Shown: positions 29,263 to 43,253 of the stretch, piece by piece
Layout of the letters: each line of letters opens with the position of its first letter
Numbering within the stretch: the first letter of the stretch is position 1
Assembly: GCA_030280995.1 (NCBI GenBank)
Contig: JASXTE010000008.1
Coordinates: 1,413,501 to 1,477,500 of the forward strand
Reading direction: 5' to 3'
DNA length: 64,000 bases
From: Hemileia vastatrix
Taxonomy: Eukaryota; Basidiomycota; Pucciniomycetes; Pucciniales; Zaghouaniaceae
Made by a program: the position numbers and the translations under genes
The notes under the pieces: model-generated
The model's input: the letters and a program-made list of their open reading frames with translations, nothing else
What the model was told of the DNA's origin: nothing
Database searches by the model: none

Positions 29263-30155
29263 TTGATATTCTCTGCTAAATTAGGTGCAGATACTAGGAG
29301 AAAGAAAAAATTCAAATTGAAAATTTAATGTATACTGGCACATTTTGAGAAGGTGTGATTCAGTTGATTAAGCTTAAAATTAATATGGAATAAGTTTTGT
29401 AAAGAAAAATAGGAGAAAAAAATCTAAATGGATGTTGAATTAGTAAGAGTGATACAAAATATAAAATATAATTATATATCACTGGAAGATTAGGAATAAC
29501 AAAAAATAACATGCTTGTGAATTTTAAAGGTAAATCATAAGTAAAAATGCCAAATAGGGGGAAATAAATGGGTTTATTACTGGAAAATTTAAAATTATTT
29601 TATAAGATCCCAATACTAGTAAAAAGGAAAAAAATGCAGAAGAAAACATTTAGCCTAGCTACATAAATGAGAAACACCAATTGAAAACTTTTTTAAAGAT
29701 GAAAAAATGAGGTAAAGAAAGGAGGATATTTGATGTTTTAGAATTAATCTATTGCATGACAGAGTAATAAAAAGGTCAGTTAACTAAAGTTTTATTGCTA
29801 ATGTCAAATTTGAAGCTATGACAAAATTAAGGGAAATTAACTGCAAATTTTATTAAAATTTAAAAATTCTATGATATTTTTTATTCAATTGAATTGGGAT
29901 ACACACTTAATCACTATACTACATTCAATGGTGGAAATTTAAAGTTTTAGAATTAATCTATTTCAAGAGAGAGGAATAAAAAAGTAAGTTAACTAAATTA
30001 TAATTGCTAAAGTGACATTTGAAGCTAAGATAAAAGTAAATAAAATAAATTATATATCTTATTAAGATTTGAAAATTCTTTGATATATTTTATCCAAGTT
30101 AATTGGAATACACACTTAGGAAATATAAAACATTCAAAGGTGGAATTAAATATTT
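29263..30155. repeat. Tandem repeats of element E (right of A)
   Basis: 29263-29560 completes the tandem unit interrupted at 7807. A second, different tandem pair follows: units near 29729-29935 and 29938-30155 share TTTTAGAATTAATCTATT, AGTTAACTAAA, TTTGAAGCTA and the CATTCAA-GGTGGAA end. They lie between the two converging genes of E. Element D has its own tandem arrays in the corresponding place. Confidence 0.65.
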
Positions 30156-31059
30156 CTAAAGAGATAAAGAGGTTATTTACTTGAGAAATAGTTTTAATTT
30201 TTTGTAGAACTAGGAAAAACTTATTAATTAAAGCTTATATAAAAATTTGGTAAGTATTTTTTTAAATTTTCATTCAGAACTAAGTACTTTCTTCTTTATT
30301 TTTCATCTATATCTTTTTCTAAATTTTGGCTTAATTAGCACTACATAGTGTGGTATATGAAGTCACTGATGGCTATTTAGGCTAATAAACTGAGTTATTT
30401 TTTTATTTCTAATTTTTTCATTTTTAGTTACTTTGATATTCTGTTATTTTATCAATTTTTTGAGTGGTTTCTTTATTTCAGTCTAATTGTTTTGCCTCCT
30501 TTTTTTGCTTCAAAATTTTCTTTGTCTAATAATTTACATGAGCCATTTTTTTAGTGATTCCCACATTATTTTCACTTCTTTCATTTTTAGTGAATTAATA
30601 TTCTTATATGCTCATTAAAATACTTGAATTGACTATTTTCTCTCTCTATGAAGTATCTACTCAAATTGCTGCTCACCATATTTTATGAGTTGCATATATC
30701 TTCAACTGCTTGAGCTTTGAAACTCGCTCACATTTCAGATACTACCACAATAATAAAATAGATTTTTGATTTCCTCGTAATTTAATGTTCATATACCATA
30801 TCTTATTAATAATTTTACTAAAATTAAATTCCAAAAACTAAAATTTTAAATAATTCAATTTCTCTCTCACTGATCCTTATTGCAATTATTCTTCTCAAAC
30901 TGTTAGATATATGAACTACAACATGAAAAATTTTAAATTAACTGAATTTATTTCTCTTGTTTGAATCCAAAATAATGTAAAATAAAATTTCAAAATTTAA
31001 AATTTAACTTACCTTTAGAAGTTACTCAATTTTAATTGTATCATCAAACCTCAAAATAA
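30156..31059. other. E interior, no gene recognised
   Basis: AT-rich sequence downstream of the accessory gene. No coding or structural signal beyond T-rich runs. Confidence 0.4.
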
Positions 31060-32693
31060 TCACCACTGGGGAAACCCCCTATATGAACATATTCCGAAGT
31101 TGAACTGACCCCCATCATTCTTCCTCTTTATGATAGCAGAATCTTTCATTTCCTTTTCTTCCATTTCCTCATCTTGATTTTTGTCCACACTTTTAGATTG
31201 ATAGGTATCATCTTCTTTCATTTTAACTTTACCTTTTGTTTTAATTAAACTTCTTTCATTATTTCTTGAACACTCTTCTTGGCCATCATCATCATTGCTC
31301 CTGTCTGAGAAGGTATGTATACTCTCACTATCCCCACCACCACTAACCAAATCACTTCCACTAGCAACATCCTCTTCAAATTTGTTCTTGTTCATTTCTT
31401 CATAATCTAAATCATATAGCTTAGTTTCTGTGTCCCAGTACTTTTGAGTAAACTTTTTATCATTTAACTTTTCATCTGGATGTTGCTTCCCTCAAAAAGA
31501 TCTCAGATGGTTAGGCAAAAATTCTAATTTATCACTTGCAGCTAAATTGATTTTTTTAGCTGGGAGAAATTTATTGAACAAATTTGGATTGTAAAATTCA
31601 AGTGGTAAATTCTTTGGTGCCTTTGGGAAGGCAGTTATTGCTGGATATTTTACATGGAAAAAAGTAGATTATTTTTGTTGTTTTCCATCATTCTGATCAT
31701 CCAGTTCCATTTAAGCATCCAGATGGCAAAAAAAGGTGTTGGAAGATTCTAAGAAAGGAAGTTCCTTCACAATGTATTCATCTATTCATTGGATAATACT
31801 CCTTTTAACCATGGGCCTGGAGGCATGAAATTAATTCTTTGTAGAATAAAGGGAAGTTATTGTTTACAGAAGACTTAAAGTGTGCATCATAGAGCTTAAT
31901 CAAGTAGAATGCAAGTAATTATTTTTATCACTTTAAATAAAATAACTTACTTTTTGACAAGCATTTTGTATTAATTTTTCTTCCTCAACATGCAGAAATT
32001 TTCCTTTAAGTTTTTTTCACCTTCATATTGTTTAACCATCACATAGTGAACATAATGGTTGTAGGCTTGTCACATAATTCAAAGGTCATTAATATAAGTT
32101 TGATTTACATTAATAAAATTTTAAGCATTTCTGATTATGGCTTTTAAAAAGCCATAATTTCTTTGATTCTACATGCTTCATTATACAGAGAATTGTGTTA
32201 TTCATTAAAATAAGCTGCCCAACAAGGAAGTCCAAGCTTTCCAAGAGTTGTACAAATGTACATAAGAAGAAACTCAGAAGTATTAACAACACCAGCACCC
32301 ATCTTATGGCCCTCTTTAAAGCCTTTTAAGATTTGAACTTCCCCCTCCTTGCCAATGATCTCAACAGAATTGTTGTATTCAATTGTATTTGTGATCAGTT
32401 CTACTGAAGAATATCATTGCATAAAATCTCTTTTCTCAGCTGTGTTTGGGGCAGGTGGAACAGGGTGGGATTTCAAAAGACCCCACAAAAGCCAAATATG
32501 TTAGAAAAATGTGTCTTTAAAAATATGAAGATGAGTTAATGAGTTGGAGAAGTAGGTTATTTATAATAACTTACTTTTTTCTTTAAAAAACCAGCAGGTA
32601 TATCTTGGGTAGTCATTTTCAATGGATTTTTTCTTGAAGTTGAGGCTGGTGATTCTACTTTGGTTAATTGGCCTATATTGGCAGGAGTGATTT
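31060..32693 (-). pseudogene. Accessory gene of element E, 3' part
   Basis: Minus-strand segments match the accessory gene of element D (40972-42909). The order is: an ASTSRKN...QDIPAGF segment (about 32560-32690) ending at a GTAAGT donor; middle segments; then APKNLPLEFYNPNLFNKFLPA and QHPDEKLNDKKFTQKYWDTETK (about 31420-31620); and an acidic, Ser/Asp/Glu-rich C-terminus with basic patches (31395-31060). The first exon is 24.6 kb away at 57574-57301, beyond the C/A2 insertion, and the two parts join in frame. Stops and intron-like gaps interrupt it. Function unknown; it is opposite to and converging on the transposase, as in D. Confidence 0.65.
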
Positions 32694-33705
32694 TGTCAGC
32701 CTAGGTATCCACAGGACTGAGTATTTCTTATGATTAAAATAAGATAAAATTAATTACATTAAGCTTATGAGTAAAAATTATGGTTATAATACTTATATAT
32801 ATGATTATTGTGCTTAAATATATATATATTACACTATTAAATGACTTATATAAGTTTAATTAGCTTATCCATAGCCCTATAATATTTATTAAGGTGCTAA
32901 TGGAGTCATAATATACTTATCTTTTGTTATATTAAGTAATTATAGACAAACATAAGCTTATATGTATGCATAAACCTCATATTTAATGAAATATGTAGTT
33001 ATATTATGTATATATAGGTCTATAAGCAGTTTTTATCCTCCAAATAGCCTCTAAGATTTATTTTTCTGCTTATTTAAGGTTATATGTACATATTCAATGG
33101 ACTCCCAATGCCTACACAAGCATATACACCTTTTTCAGGTGCATAAATCCATTTTGGACAACTTAATCTGCTTCCTTTGATGGATTTTCACGGATTTATG
33201 GGTTGGGATATAATTACTGGGTTAATATGGATTTTCAAGGGTGTTTTTTGGGGGCTTGGAAAGTTGTTTTGGTTCCTTCATATGCTTTGGGTTTCATTAT
33301 ATACTCTTTGTATGAGTTATTTTACCTATTTCTTTATGTTATCTGCTTTTATCTGTTTTCTCTATTTATGGTATGGGTTTATGATATCATTAATTGTGAT
33401 TGAGGGTGCTTACTGGAGGTCTAGGTGTTGAAAATTCTTGAAGTGGATGCCATGGGGAGTTTATGGGCCCTCACAGTGCTGTAATTTATGGGGAGAGAAG
33501 TGAAATTATCTGGATTGAAGGTCTGTGCACTCCAGTGGATTTTGGTATAAGTAAGGGAGGATTTGGCAGGTTGTTGGACATCACTTAATTTCTAAAATTC
33601 AAATAAAAATTATAACACAATCATTATCATATATAAATATATTATAAAGCATTTATAAATTGATATTATCTTTATATTAGCTACAACTATATTTTATTAA
33701 CCTAT
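32694..33705 (+). repeat. 5' LTR of element C (end not defined)
   Basis: TGTCAGCCTAGGTATCC start, matching 48405-49117. Relative to that copy it has about 295 extra bp (33055-33346). Clear similarity ends near 33705, but the LTR may continue to about 34.2 kb because the 3' copy is truncated. The long open frames at 33177-33431 lie in this LTR and are not genes. Confidence 0.75.
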
Positions 33706-34361
33706 TTTCCACCACTAGAATGCACTAATCCAAATATTGTGAGTTAAACACTGAGCATAACTATTTTATTAGTCTTCCCCTGATCTTTAATCACTAAATA
33801 ATTTATTTATAAGTAGTTTTACCATTAATATTTACTAATAAATCATACTTAGATACTAGCATACACTTACAATTGGGGGTCTTTCCTTAATTTTTACTTA
33901 TTATTTAGAATAAGCCTTAGGAAGTGATTTTTACTCTAGTATAGCTCATAAAAACTAAATATTTTGGTCAGAATATCTCAGTGATTGCGGAAAAAAACCC
34001 TTACAATAACTATATTAATTTTTAAAAAATATAAATTATGTATTTAAAGTAGTAACTTTACCTAATATAAACTCAATTTTGCTTGGTATTTGCTCACCAA
34101 TATAACACCCAATTAAATTGGTATTTGGTTAAAGCTTGGTAAGATAACTATTCACCCCCATAAAGATCTAGTTAAACTTATTGATGAGTCTTTAAACGTT
34201 TTCTTTTAAGTTTTATTATATTTTATTTTAATAATTAAAAATATAAATTCAGGGTAAGCTCCAGCACTTTTATTAGTATTTATATTGCTAATATTTTTTG
34301 TCTACTGATTACCATACATTTTTTTCCTTTGTATGCGTAAAAAATAGTTATTTTACACATA
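33706..34361 (+). other. Remaining LTR/leader of element C
   Basis: AT-rich DNA up to the gag start. It may include the end of the LTR. The short-motif array of the A leader was not recognised here. Confidence 0.4.
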
Positions 34362-34382
34362 ATGAGTGCTCCTCTGGACAGT

Positions 34383-34437
34383 GTAAGTGATAAAACTGCT
34401 TTTAATACCAGGTCTAAAGCTAAACGCAATGTACCAG
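34383..34437 (+). other. Intron 1 of gag, element C
   Basis: 55 nt, GTAAGT to CAG. It interrupts the gene at the same place as in A and A2, with exon 2 beginning Asp-Ile-Thr-Met-Glu. Confidence 0.65.
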
Positions 34438-34893
34438 GACATCACTATGGAAGGTCAGTCCTACCCACAGTCAGAAAAAATGAGCATAGAGGAAAATGAT
34501 GCTCTCTTAAAAAAGATAACTATAAAGAAGAAATTACCTCTTCAGGATCAACTGTCCCACTTGGAAAAACTAGTTCTATAAAGGTTGAGTCAAAATATTT
34601 TATCATAAAGGAAGTGGAAAAGGTGGAAACCAACTTCAGGATAGGATTCCAGCAATTAAGCAAAACTCTGGCAGAGCTGAAGGGAGTACAGCTAAACTAG
34701 ACACCCCCTATCCAAGGAGGAACAGGTCAGTCTCAGGACAAGAGTTTGGTAAAGAAATGGAAATGATGTTGGTTTCACCAACAGTTGGCCAGTCACAACT
34801 GCAGCAAGATCCACCCCCTCATCAGACAATTTAAACTCACCCCTACAAGCCAAAGCAAAAGCGCCAAAAATCAGGGCTTGCTCCTATCCCTTG

Positions 34894-34945
34894 GTAAGTA
34901 GATTTCCTTCTCAGATTGCACACAGTACTGATAATTACATTACAG
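34894..34945 (+). other. Candidate intron 2 of gag, element C
   Basis: 52 nt, GTAAGT to ATTACAG followed by GTAA. The preceding protein (basic QKRQK then PW) parallels A and A2. Confidence 0.5.
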
Positions 34946-37003
34946 GTAATATAATTTATGTGAGATCTGTTCAGAAAATTGAGGAAGACTTAAGACATTT
35001 AGCTTTTGATGTAGATACACCTGATTTATCTTTTGTTAAAAACATTAGTACTATTTATGAGAATAATACAATTAACCCTCAGTCTCCACCACTTATTAGT
35101 GAGTTGAGAGCTTCACAAAATTTTTAAGAATGTGAGAACAAATATTTTGAGTATTTTAACAAAAATCCAACTTTCCATAGAATTGTTTCAGCATTATGGA
35201 ATAGAATGACTGAGTGTGAGGAACAGGAAATTAAGCTCACTAGTGACACAATTTTGTGCTTAACATTGAATATTTCTCAACAGGCTACAAGAAATAAAGA
35301 ATTAGATAAATAGAACTTGTATCTAACTCTTAAATGTGGTTCCTTAAGTAATAAATATAGTGACCTTTCAAAAAATTCTGCGAGTTGGAAAAATTGTATG
35401 AAGCACATTTGTTGAAATAAAAATCAAGAACAAAGTTATCTTTTGAAAAAACAAATCAAAGTGTCTCTGATTTGTTACAAATATTAACTAAGGTTCAGAT
35501 TGAAACTGCCAATCTACTAATGAATCAGGATAATCATAAGTATACACAGTATAATAATAATATATTCATTTGCAAAAATTAATCTCAATCATTACCATTG
35601 CCACCAAAAATGAAAACATCTGGTGGAAGTGTCAAATCTGAAAGAACAAATGTAAGTCAAAAATAAGCACAAGAGGAAATAAAAGACCATTTATCTAAAG
35701 TAAATTGGTTATTGAATTTTCCCAGGATTAGTGATATTAAATCCAATCAGGAGAATTGGCCAAAAATTGATCAGTGCCCAACTTATGATGGGGAAGCCAG
35801 CTCTGATTGGCAACATTTTATTCAAAATATTGAAAATTTACAATTCTCATATAACTTATCAGATGAAGAAATAACATCAAAACTAATTTCATTATTTAAG
35901 GATGTTGCTTTATTATGGTTTGAGGCTGTATTAAGTAAGAGTAAAGATTACTCTTGGGCTGAATGGAAATACCTGATTGAAAAACAATTTGGAGGTTCTA
36001 AATTCAGACTAACTCAGCAAAGATTATATTAGAAAACAAGGTATAATACATTGAATAGTGACAAATCAGTGGTATATTTAATGAATTTAAATAAAATATT
36101 AAAAACCATTGAGCCAAATATGGATTTTAACTTATGGAAAGATAAAATAATATATAAATTACCTATATCTGTCAGAGACATTGTTGTAGCTAGAACAATA
36201 ATGGTTAATGAATACTCTGAATTTATTCATATTTTAATGAAATATTATTAAGCCATAAGTATGAAACAAGGCACACCACTCATAAAAAAATGAACCTTTA
36301 TAAAATCACAATTCAAAACCACTGCAGGAAAAGCAGAAAAAACCTACTGCACCTGTAGTACCTAAAAATTTTGAGACTAATACTTGTAATAAGTGTAATA
36401 AGCCTTGGGTTAAAGGTCAAAAATGTGAGAAAAATATAAATATTGTTGAAAATCAGCAAGAATCTGAAAATGAAACAGAAAAAAGTAAAGATTCAAGTGA
36501 TTATGACAGTAATATCTCATATAGTGATGAAAATGAAGTCTGTATGTTGGAAGATGATTAGTCCATGTTTGAAAATCCAATATTAAATATGGAGTTAAAT
36601 GTATCATTAATGATTTTTGAAGATGCTGAATTCATTAAGGATATACAAGCTGATAACTTAAGAATGACACCTATCATATTTCCAGCAATAATTCCTATTG
36701 AAACTGTAAATATATTATTGGATACAGGAGCTGCTGGTTCTGTTGTTTCTGCATATACATTACAGAAAATTGATAGTGATTATAATTAAAAGCTTGAACC
36801 CCTTCAAAGTAAGAATTTGAGAGGTTTTGGATCATTATTACACCTTATTGGTATTTACAGAGCTTCTGTTTTCTTTTAACATCAACATGGCTATGTTATA
36901 ATAACTTGTGACTTTGTAGTAATGGAAAATACTAATTGTAGTAGCTGTTTTATCATTGGTAATGACATTCTTTCAAGGTTTGGTGTGAAATTATACCCTG
37001 ATA

Positions 37004-37264
37004 CACTACACAATATAGGGGGTGGACTTGCTAGAAAGTCCCCAACCTGAACTCAGACAGTACTCAGATGGAACTCAGACTGAACTCATACTATACTCAT
37101 ACTGAACTGTACTTGAATACCCACCTAAAACTGTTCTTCTGAGTGGTGTTCATCCCTGATTGTATGGTTTCTTTGTCAATAGCTCAATGTTTGTTCAATC
37201 TGTGGTGAATTTGAGTCCAAGGTTGCGGACTTGCTAACAAGTCCACCCCCCGTATTGCGCGGTG
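37004..37264. mobile_element. MITE M2, CACTA-type termini, inside C
   Basis: 261 bp, CACTACACAATAT...GTATTGCGCGGTG, flanked by a 3-bp duplication ATA (37001-37003, 37265-37267). It is related to M1 in opposite orientation: TTGTCAATAGCTCAATG and GGTTGCGGACTTGC match the M1 complement. The left half holds imperfect repeats of GAACTCAGACTG. It interrupts the protease-RT region of C. Confidence 0.85.
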
Positions 37265-40200
37265 ATAATAATAATTTTACAATTGGCATGAATGGTAAAG
37301 GAAAACTTAAAACAAATTCCTTTAACACAGTCTTACATATTGAGTCAGTAATAGATTTTCCTTGTAAAGAAGAGAATCCAATGAGATGGAACTTCTGGAA
37401 ACAGAAAATTTCAAAAGCATCATTTGGCACTCAGATAAGTTAAACTGAGAAAAAAAATATTTTGGACATAATTAAAGAATTTCAAATGGCTTTTGCACAT
37501 GGGACCAATGAACTTAGCCATGTAAAAGATCATGAGATGAAAATTAGTTTAACCTGTGAAATGGATAATATTCCTGCTAGTCTTAAAAAGAAACTATACC
37601 CTACTTCACCAATGAAGAGAAAAGACATAGAGGATAATATTCAAATGTTGTTAAATATGAACATTATTGAAAAGGTTGAAGCTACACCAAAATATTGTGT
37701 GATATCATCAGTGCTAATTTCTTATGAAAAAGATAAAGCAAGACTTTGCGGTGATTATAGAGCTTTAAATACATTTACAGTAGATGATATTTAACCTTTG
37801 CCAAGGATTGCCTCTATACATGCTACCTTTAAAGGTGCTAAATACATAAGTTGCCTAGATGGAAATAAAAGGTGCCATCAAATTCCTGTGGAAAATAATT
37901 CACAGAACTTTGTGCTGATAACAAAACATATGGGAATATATAAATATGTCAGGATTCCATTTGAACCAAAAAATGCTACTTCAGTATTTCAGAACTTAAT
38001 GTATATAACATTCCATAATGAAATGATTGAAGGATGGTTAATGGTATACATTGATGACATCATAGTGTTCTCTAAGACATATGATAAACACTTAATCCAT
38101 TTAAAGAAGATATTTCAAAAGATGGATGAAATAAAAATGACACTTTCATTGAAAAAATGTAAATTTGGGTTTGAGTCTTTAAAAGTGCTTGGTCATATTG
38201 TATCTGGCTTAAAAATATGTGTAGACCAAAATAAGGTGGCTGCAATAAAGAATATTGGAATTCCTCAAAATGTAATGGATGTACAATCTTTTCTTGGTAT
38301 GTGTGGCTATTATAGACAATATATAAAGAACTACCAATTAATTGCTGCACCATTGACCACACTGATAAAGAAATGAGATGCTTTTAATTGGAATAATGAA
38401 AGAAAAAAGGCTTTTTATAAGTTGAAAGAATGTTTAATGACAGCCCCCATCTTGGAATTTCCAGATTTCTGATTACCAATTTTCTTGTATACTGATGCAA
38501 GTTTTATTGTTTTGGGTGCTGCTTTGCATAAAAAACAACTTATTGAAGGAAAAATGTCAGAAGTAGTAATTTGCTATATTTCACATACTCTAAGAAGTAG
38601 TGAATTGAAATATGGTGCTACTCAACTTGAATGCTTGGCAGTAGTATGGGATCTTGAAAAGCTACATTATTACCTTGAAGATTAAAAATTTGAGTTAATA
38701 ACTGACTGTAGTGCAGTTAAGTCACTCTTAAACATGAAAACCCCTTATAGGCATATGTTTAGATGTCAATTGGCTGTACAAGAATATAAAGTACAGATGA
38801 CTATTACACATAGATCAGGAACTTTACACACTAATGTAGATCTGTTATCTAGAGTACCTCTACCTAATAATGATGATAATCCTGCTTATGTTCCTGAAAC
38901 AAAAATTATTAAAATTTATGGCATTTATATTGTAGATCTTGAGGATGAATTTATGCAATCAATTCTCGATAATTATGCTTCAGATCCTGACTTGAGTAAG
39001 CTTACTATAATATTAAATGATCCATCTAATGCTTCAATGAGTGTTTTAATAAAAACACTACCACAAAAATTTAATGAAGAATTAGAAAAAGAAAAATTTT
39101 CCATTGAGGATGGTTTTATATATCACAGGAAGAAATTAAGTAATTTAATTGTGATTCCCCCTTCAATGAAGGAGTCAATGTTAAGTATATGTAATGATGA
39201 TATACTAGCAGGTCATCTTGACTTCCATAAAACTTTAACCAGAATAAAAAATGCAGCTTGGTGGTTTAACATGTCTGAAGATGATCAAAAATATGTTGAG
39301 ACATGTGATTCTTGTCAAAAATCTAAAAGATTGACAAGAAAAATAACTGGCTTGATACAGAAAATTGAGCAACTAAAAGCTCCATGTGAATTAGTTAACA
39401 TGGACTTTGTAACAGGTTTTACAATAGCAGGTCTTATGAGTTATAACTCCTGCTGGGTAATTGTAGGGTAAATGTGGTTAGGTTTAAAAAATGTGTTAAT
39501 TTATTCCTGCCCATAAAGTGGTCTCTGCTAAGGAATTAGATTTCTTATTTTGGAAAAAACTATTAAATATAGCAGGATTCCCCAAAGCAATAGTTTCAGA
39601 CAGAGATTCAAAATTTACTTCTAAGTTCTGGAAATCACTTATGGATGTTTCAGGTTGTCAATTAAAACTTTCTACAGCACAAAATTTTCAAATTGACAGG
39701 CTAGCAGAAAGAATGATACAAAACTTAGAAGATATCATAAGAAGATACTGTACTTTTAGTCTTGACTTTAAAGACAATGAAAAATTCACTCATGATTGGG
39801 TAACCCTTATCCCAAGTTTAGAATTTACCTACAATAGTACAGTACCTTCTGTCACTGGCAAAGAGCCATTTGAGTTATGATTGGGTTATGTACCTAATAC
39901 CCCTGCTAAAACTCTTAATAAATTACCAAGATTGGATATCCATCCAGGTACAAAATCTTTTCTTCAGATGCAAGAATTATTCAGAAAGCATGTTCAAGAA
40001 TGTATAAATAGTCATTTGAGTATGAGAAGAAAAGATGGGATAAAGCCCATAAAGAAAAAATGTTTAAAGAGGGTGATTAAGTCCTTATTTCTACACTACA
40101 TTTCAATTTAAATGGTAATGTTATATTGAAGGATCCATTCATTGGACCATTTGTGGTAAAAAAGATGGCTGGTAACAATGCTGTTGAAGTTATTCTATAT

Positions 40201-40384
40201 GCACCATATGATAGAAAAAATCCAGTATTTCCTATATCTCTTATAAAACCATACCATTCTAATGATACTGCTCTATTTACAAGAAGATTAGGAAGGCATA
40301 AACAGCAACCAGAAGAAATAGTTGAAAAATCATAAATTGAAAAGATATTTAAAAAGAGACACCTTACAAAAGAAAAGGGAGTTG

Positions 40385-40575
40385 ACATGGCAATAACTCA
40401 GCCGACAATTCTTCCCCCATGTCATGCTGAAAATGCAGATGGGTATTCTGAAATTCATTCCACCATGTTGGCTGATTGCTTCCCACAGCATCCAAGGTAA
40501 GTCTTTTTTCTTATCTCTCATCTTATGCAGCCTTGCCTCCCAACATAAGTTCCAAGGCTTACTCTTTGTTTCATT
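40385..40575 (+). repeat. Left TIR of element D
   Basis: Matches the reverse complement of 47985-48175. Shared landmarks are CCATGTTGGCTGATTGCTTCC, cut here to its first 20 bases as the two copies agree, ATCCAAGGTAAGT, and CAGCCTTGCCTCCCAACATA followed by AGT. Confidence 0.85.
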
Positions 40576-40971
40576 TCAATACCATTGTATTTAAAAAAAT
40601 ATGAGAGATATTCCTTTCAAATGTGTCAAGAGCAATTTTTCAATCATCTGGATGGAAAAAAATTTTAGAGATTAAATAGTATTAATACACATAACTAGAT
40701 ATTTTATATTAGTAACTTGAATGAAAAACAGAGAATGTTCTAGAATATTAAGTATCAATTATATGTATAAAAGGGATGTACAATGTGTAAATATAAGGAA
40801 TTCAAATAATACCACAATTTTCATACACACATTTGCTCACATATAGACATTCTTGATATAGGCAAAAAAACTACACTTGCCTCTACCGTTTCCCAACACT
40901 TCATCATCATAAAGCCTGATTATTATAATTATATATTCTCTAAACACTCAAAATATCTGTTTATTTCTAAA

Positions 40972-42909
40972 ATGAATCCTTACGGCCATGAAAACTGGAA
41001 TGAAAATTACCAATGCCAAAATTTTAAATACAAGATGCAGAAGCTTCAAAATAGTTTGACCCAACACAATCAACTCATTGAGCAACTTATGAATAAAGAC
41101 AATAATCTGGAAATCCAGCATGCTGGATTAGCTCAACAACAGTCCAAAGAACAAACTCATCAAGACTCACCCTCAAACAAAAAATCACGTGAGAAAACTA
41201 AAAATCATCCTTGTGCTGATGCATCCTTGAGAAATAACACCCCAACACCACAGAAAACTAAAAAACCCTCCCCCTCAAGTACTCTGGCCAACAAAGAAAA
41301 ATCAACTAAATCTGAATTGCCTGCCTCATCTTCAAGATAACATACTCTACAGCTGATTATGCAAGAAATGCCTGCTGGATTTAAGAAAACAAAAGTATGT
41401 TAATTACTTGAACAGATATCTTCTTTTTTTCAATAACTGACCTTCATTTTTGTAAGGACACTTTCTTTTTCCATATTTGCCTTGCTTGTTAGGAACATGT
41501 GTGGTGCCACCTGCTTCAAACCAAGCTGAAAGAACTGAGTTCTTACAGAGATTTTCCTCATCAGAACAGATTGAAAGCACAATAAAGGATAACAAAAGTG
41601 GGTAAATTATTGCTCAAGAAGAAATTGAATCACTAAGAGAATTTAAAAGTGGAAGCAAAAAGATTGGTACTAATATTGTTCATGTATCAGATTTTTTTCC
41701 CTTCTACATTTGTCCATCTCTTTTTAAACTTGGCATCCGTCACTGGGAACCTGACTTTGATCAACAAATTGACTCCCTCTACAACAAAGCATGAAGAATC
41801 AGCACCATCCTTACCTTTCTCCAAGAAGTCATCTCCAAAGCTTCCCAGTTTATGAGTGTCAACCAGACATTTGTTAATAACATGGGTATTTTACGACAGG
41901 CCTATTATCACTATGTGCACTATATGATGGCTCAAGGCTACGTAAAGGAGAAAAAAAATGAGGGCAACATTATCAAGATGAAGAAAAGAAAGTCATACAA
42001 AAGGCATGTAAAAGAGTAACTAACTGGATTTTATGGAAAAATAAAAAACAAAAATTAACATTTATTTTTTTAGCTTTGTGATGCACGATTCAAGTTTGCA
42101 CTCAATAACTATTTTCCTAAAATTTATCAAGAAATAATATCTTCCCTCCAGGCCCATAGCCATAGCAATGACAAATTCTATCCTAAAAAAATGTTTACAT
42201 TATTAAAAAATTACCTTACCCTTCTCAATCTGTCAACATTTTTTTCTGGCACTTAGATGCTGAAACAAAGAGAGATGAGAAAAATAAAGGAGGAAGAAAT
42301 CAATGTCGCAATTGAATTCATGTAAAAAACTCAAAAGAAATTGTTTTTCCAAAAGCTCCAAAGAATTCGCCAATTGACTTTTATGATCCATACTGGTATA
42401 ATAAATTGCTTCCAGCACAGAAGATGAGTTTGGCTACTATTGATACAGTAGCATTTTTACCTGATCTATCAAAATCAATTTGGGGGATGCAGCATCCAGA
42501 TGAAAAGCTTAACAATAAAAATTTCACTAAGAAATATTGGGAGACAGCAACAAAAATATATGACTTAAGCCATTTAGAAATAAATGAGGAAGATTTTGAG
42601 GATGGAGATGATGGCAAGGAAGAAGAAAAAAGCAATGAAAGAAGTGTTAGTTTGGGCTCTTCCTGTGAAGAGTTAAGTGATGATGATGATGATGATGATT
42701 CATATAGTGAAGAAGATGGAAGAGAAGAAGAAAAACCAAAGAAAAAAGAATCTACAAGTAAAAGTAGTACTACAAAAGGGAAAGGAAAGCATGTTCAGCA
42801 AAATGAAGATAAAGAAATGATGGATGCAGAGATGATAAAGAAAGAACCCATTGACAAAGACCTTAGAGATATATCATATGATAGATATGGATCACAATAT
42901 AAATGTTGA
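40972..42909 (+). pseudogene. Accessory gene of element D
   Basis: Exon 1 (40972-41340) starts MNPYGHENWNEN and encodes a Gln-rich, probably coiled-coil region followed by a Lys/Ser/Pro-rich linker. After an in-frame TAA the reading continues to a GTATGT donor near 41395, with the acceptor near 41492. Later pieces contain FVNNMGILRQAYYHYVHYM (about 41867) and a second intron from about 42018. The 3' part (42406-42909) holds DLSKSIWGMQHPDEKL and an acidic Glu/Asp-rich tail with KKEP, a possible SUMO-type site. The homologue in E confirms that the gene is conserved. Role unknown; it could correspond to the second protein of CACTA elements (TnpA-like), which is inference. Confidence 0.6.
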
Positions 42910-43253
42910 AACCATAGAGTAGGCAGAAAATTAGTTTAAAAATGATAGGGAAGCTATGCTTGGTAACCACTGAAATGGGTACAGTATGACTTTTTATTAA
43001 ATGTTAGATGGACATATGGCCTGATTTCTTGAGGGATGTAGTTGAAAGGTTTATATAGTTTTTACAGAAAGGAGACATTGTGAGAAAAAAAATTGCAAGT
43101 GAGCTAAATTAGTAATGAAATCATTAATAAAATTTGAGGATTGATTTGAGCTGAGAGTTGAAGCATGTTCTTGAGTGGAAAAAGTAGCCAGTCCTAATAT
43201 TTTGCATTGAAGAAAGGAGTAAAAGAATGGAATCATAATTAATAACACCAGCC

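Larger units (their letters stand above)
34362..40384 (+). pseudogene. Gag-Pol of element C, decayed (main part)
   Basis: Gag starts at 34362. Exon 1 (7 codons, MSAPLDS) ends at a GTAAGT donor, and exon 2 (34438 on) opens DITME. Later pieces run collinear with A: capsid block ENWPKIDQCPTYDG (about 35750), a zinc-knuckle remnant (about 36380), protease (LDTGAAGS, about 36718), RT with YIDD (about 38051), RNase H (TDAS, about 38490), and integrase with D...D...E relics (about 39400-39710) and the GPF domain (about 40140). More than a dozen stops and frameshifts, MITE M2 in the protease-RT spacer and transposon D near the end make it the most decayed copy. The last 36 codons lie beyond D at 48178-48285. 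Confidence 0.85.

Noticed and set aside
33177..33431. Membrane-protein-like open frame (Trp/Phe/Leu-rich)
   Set aside because: It lies in the extra part of the 5' LTR of element C; hydrophobicity follows from T-rich composition.
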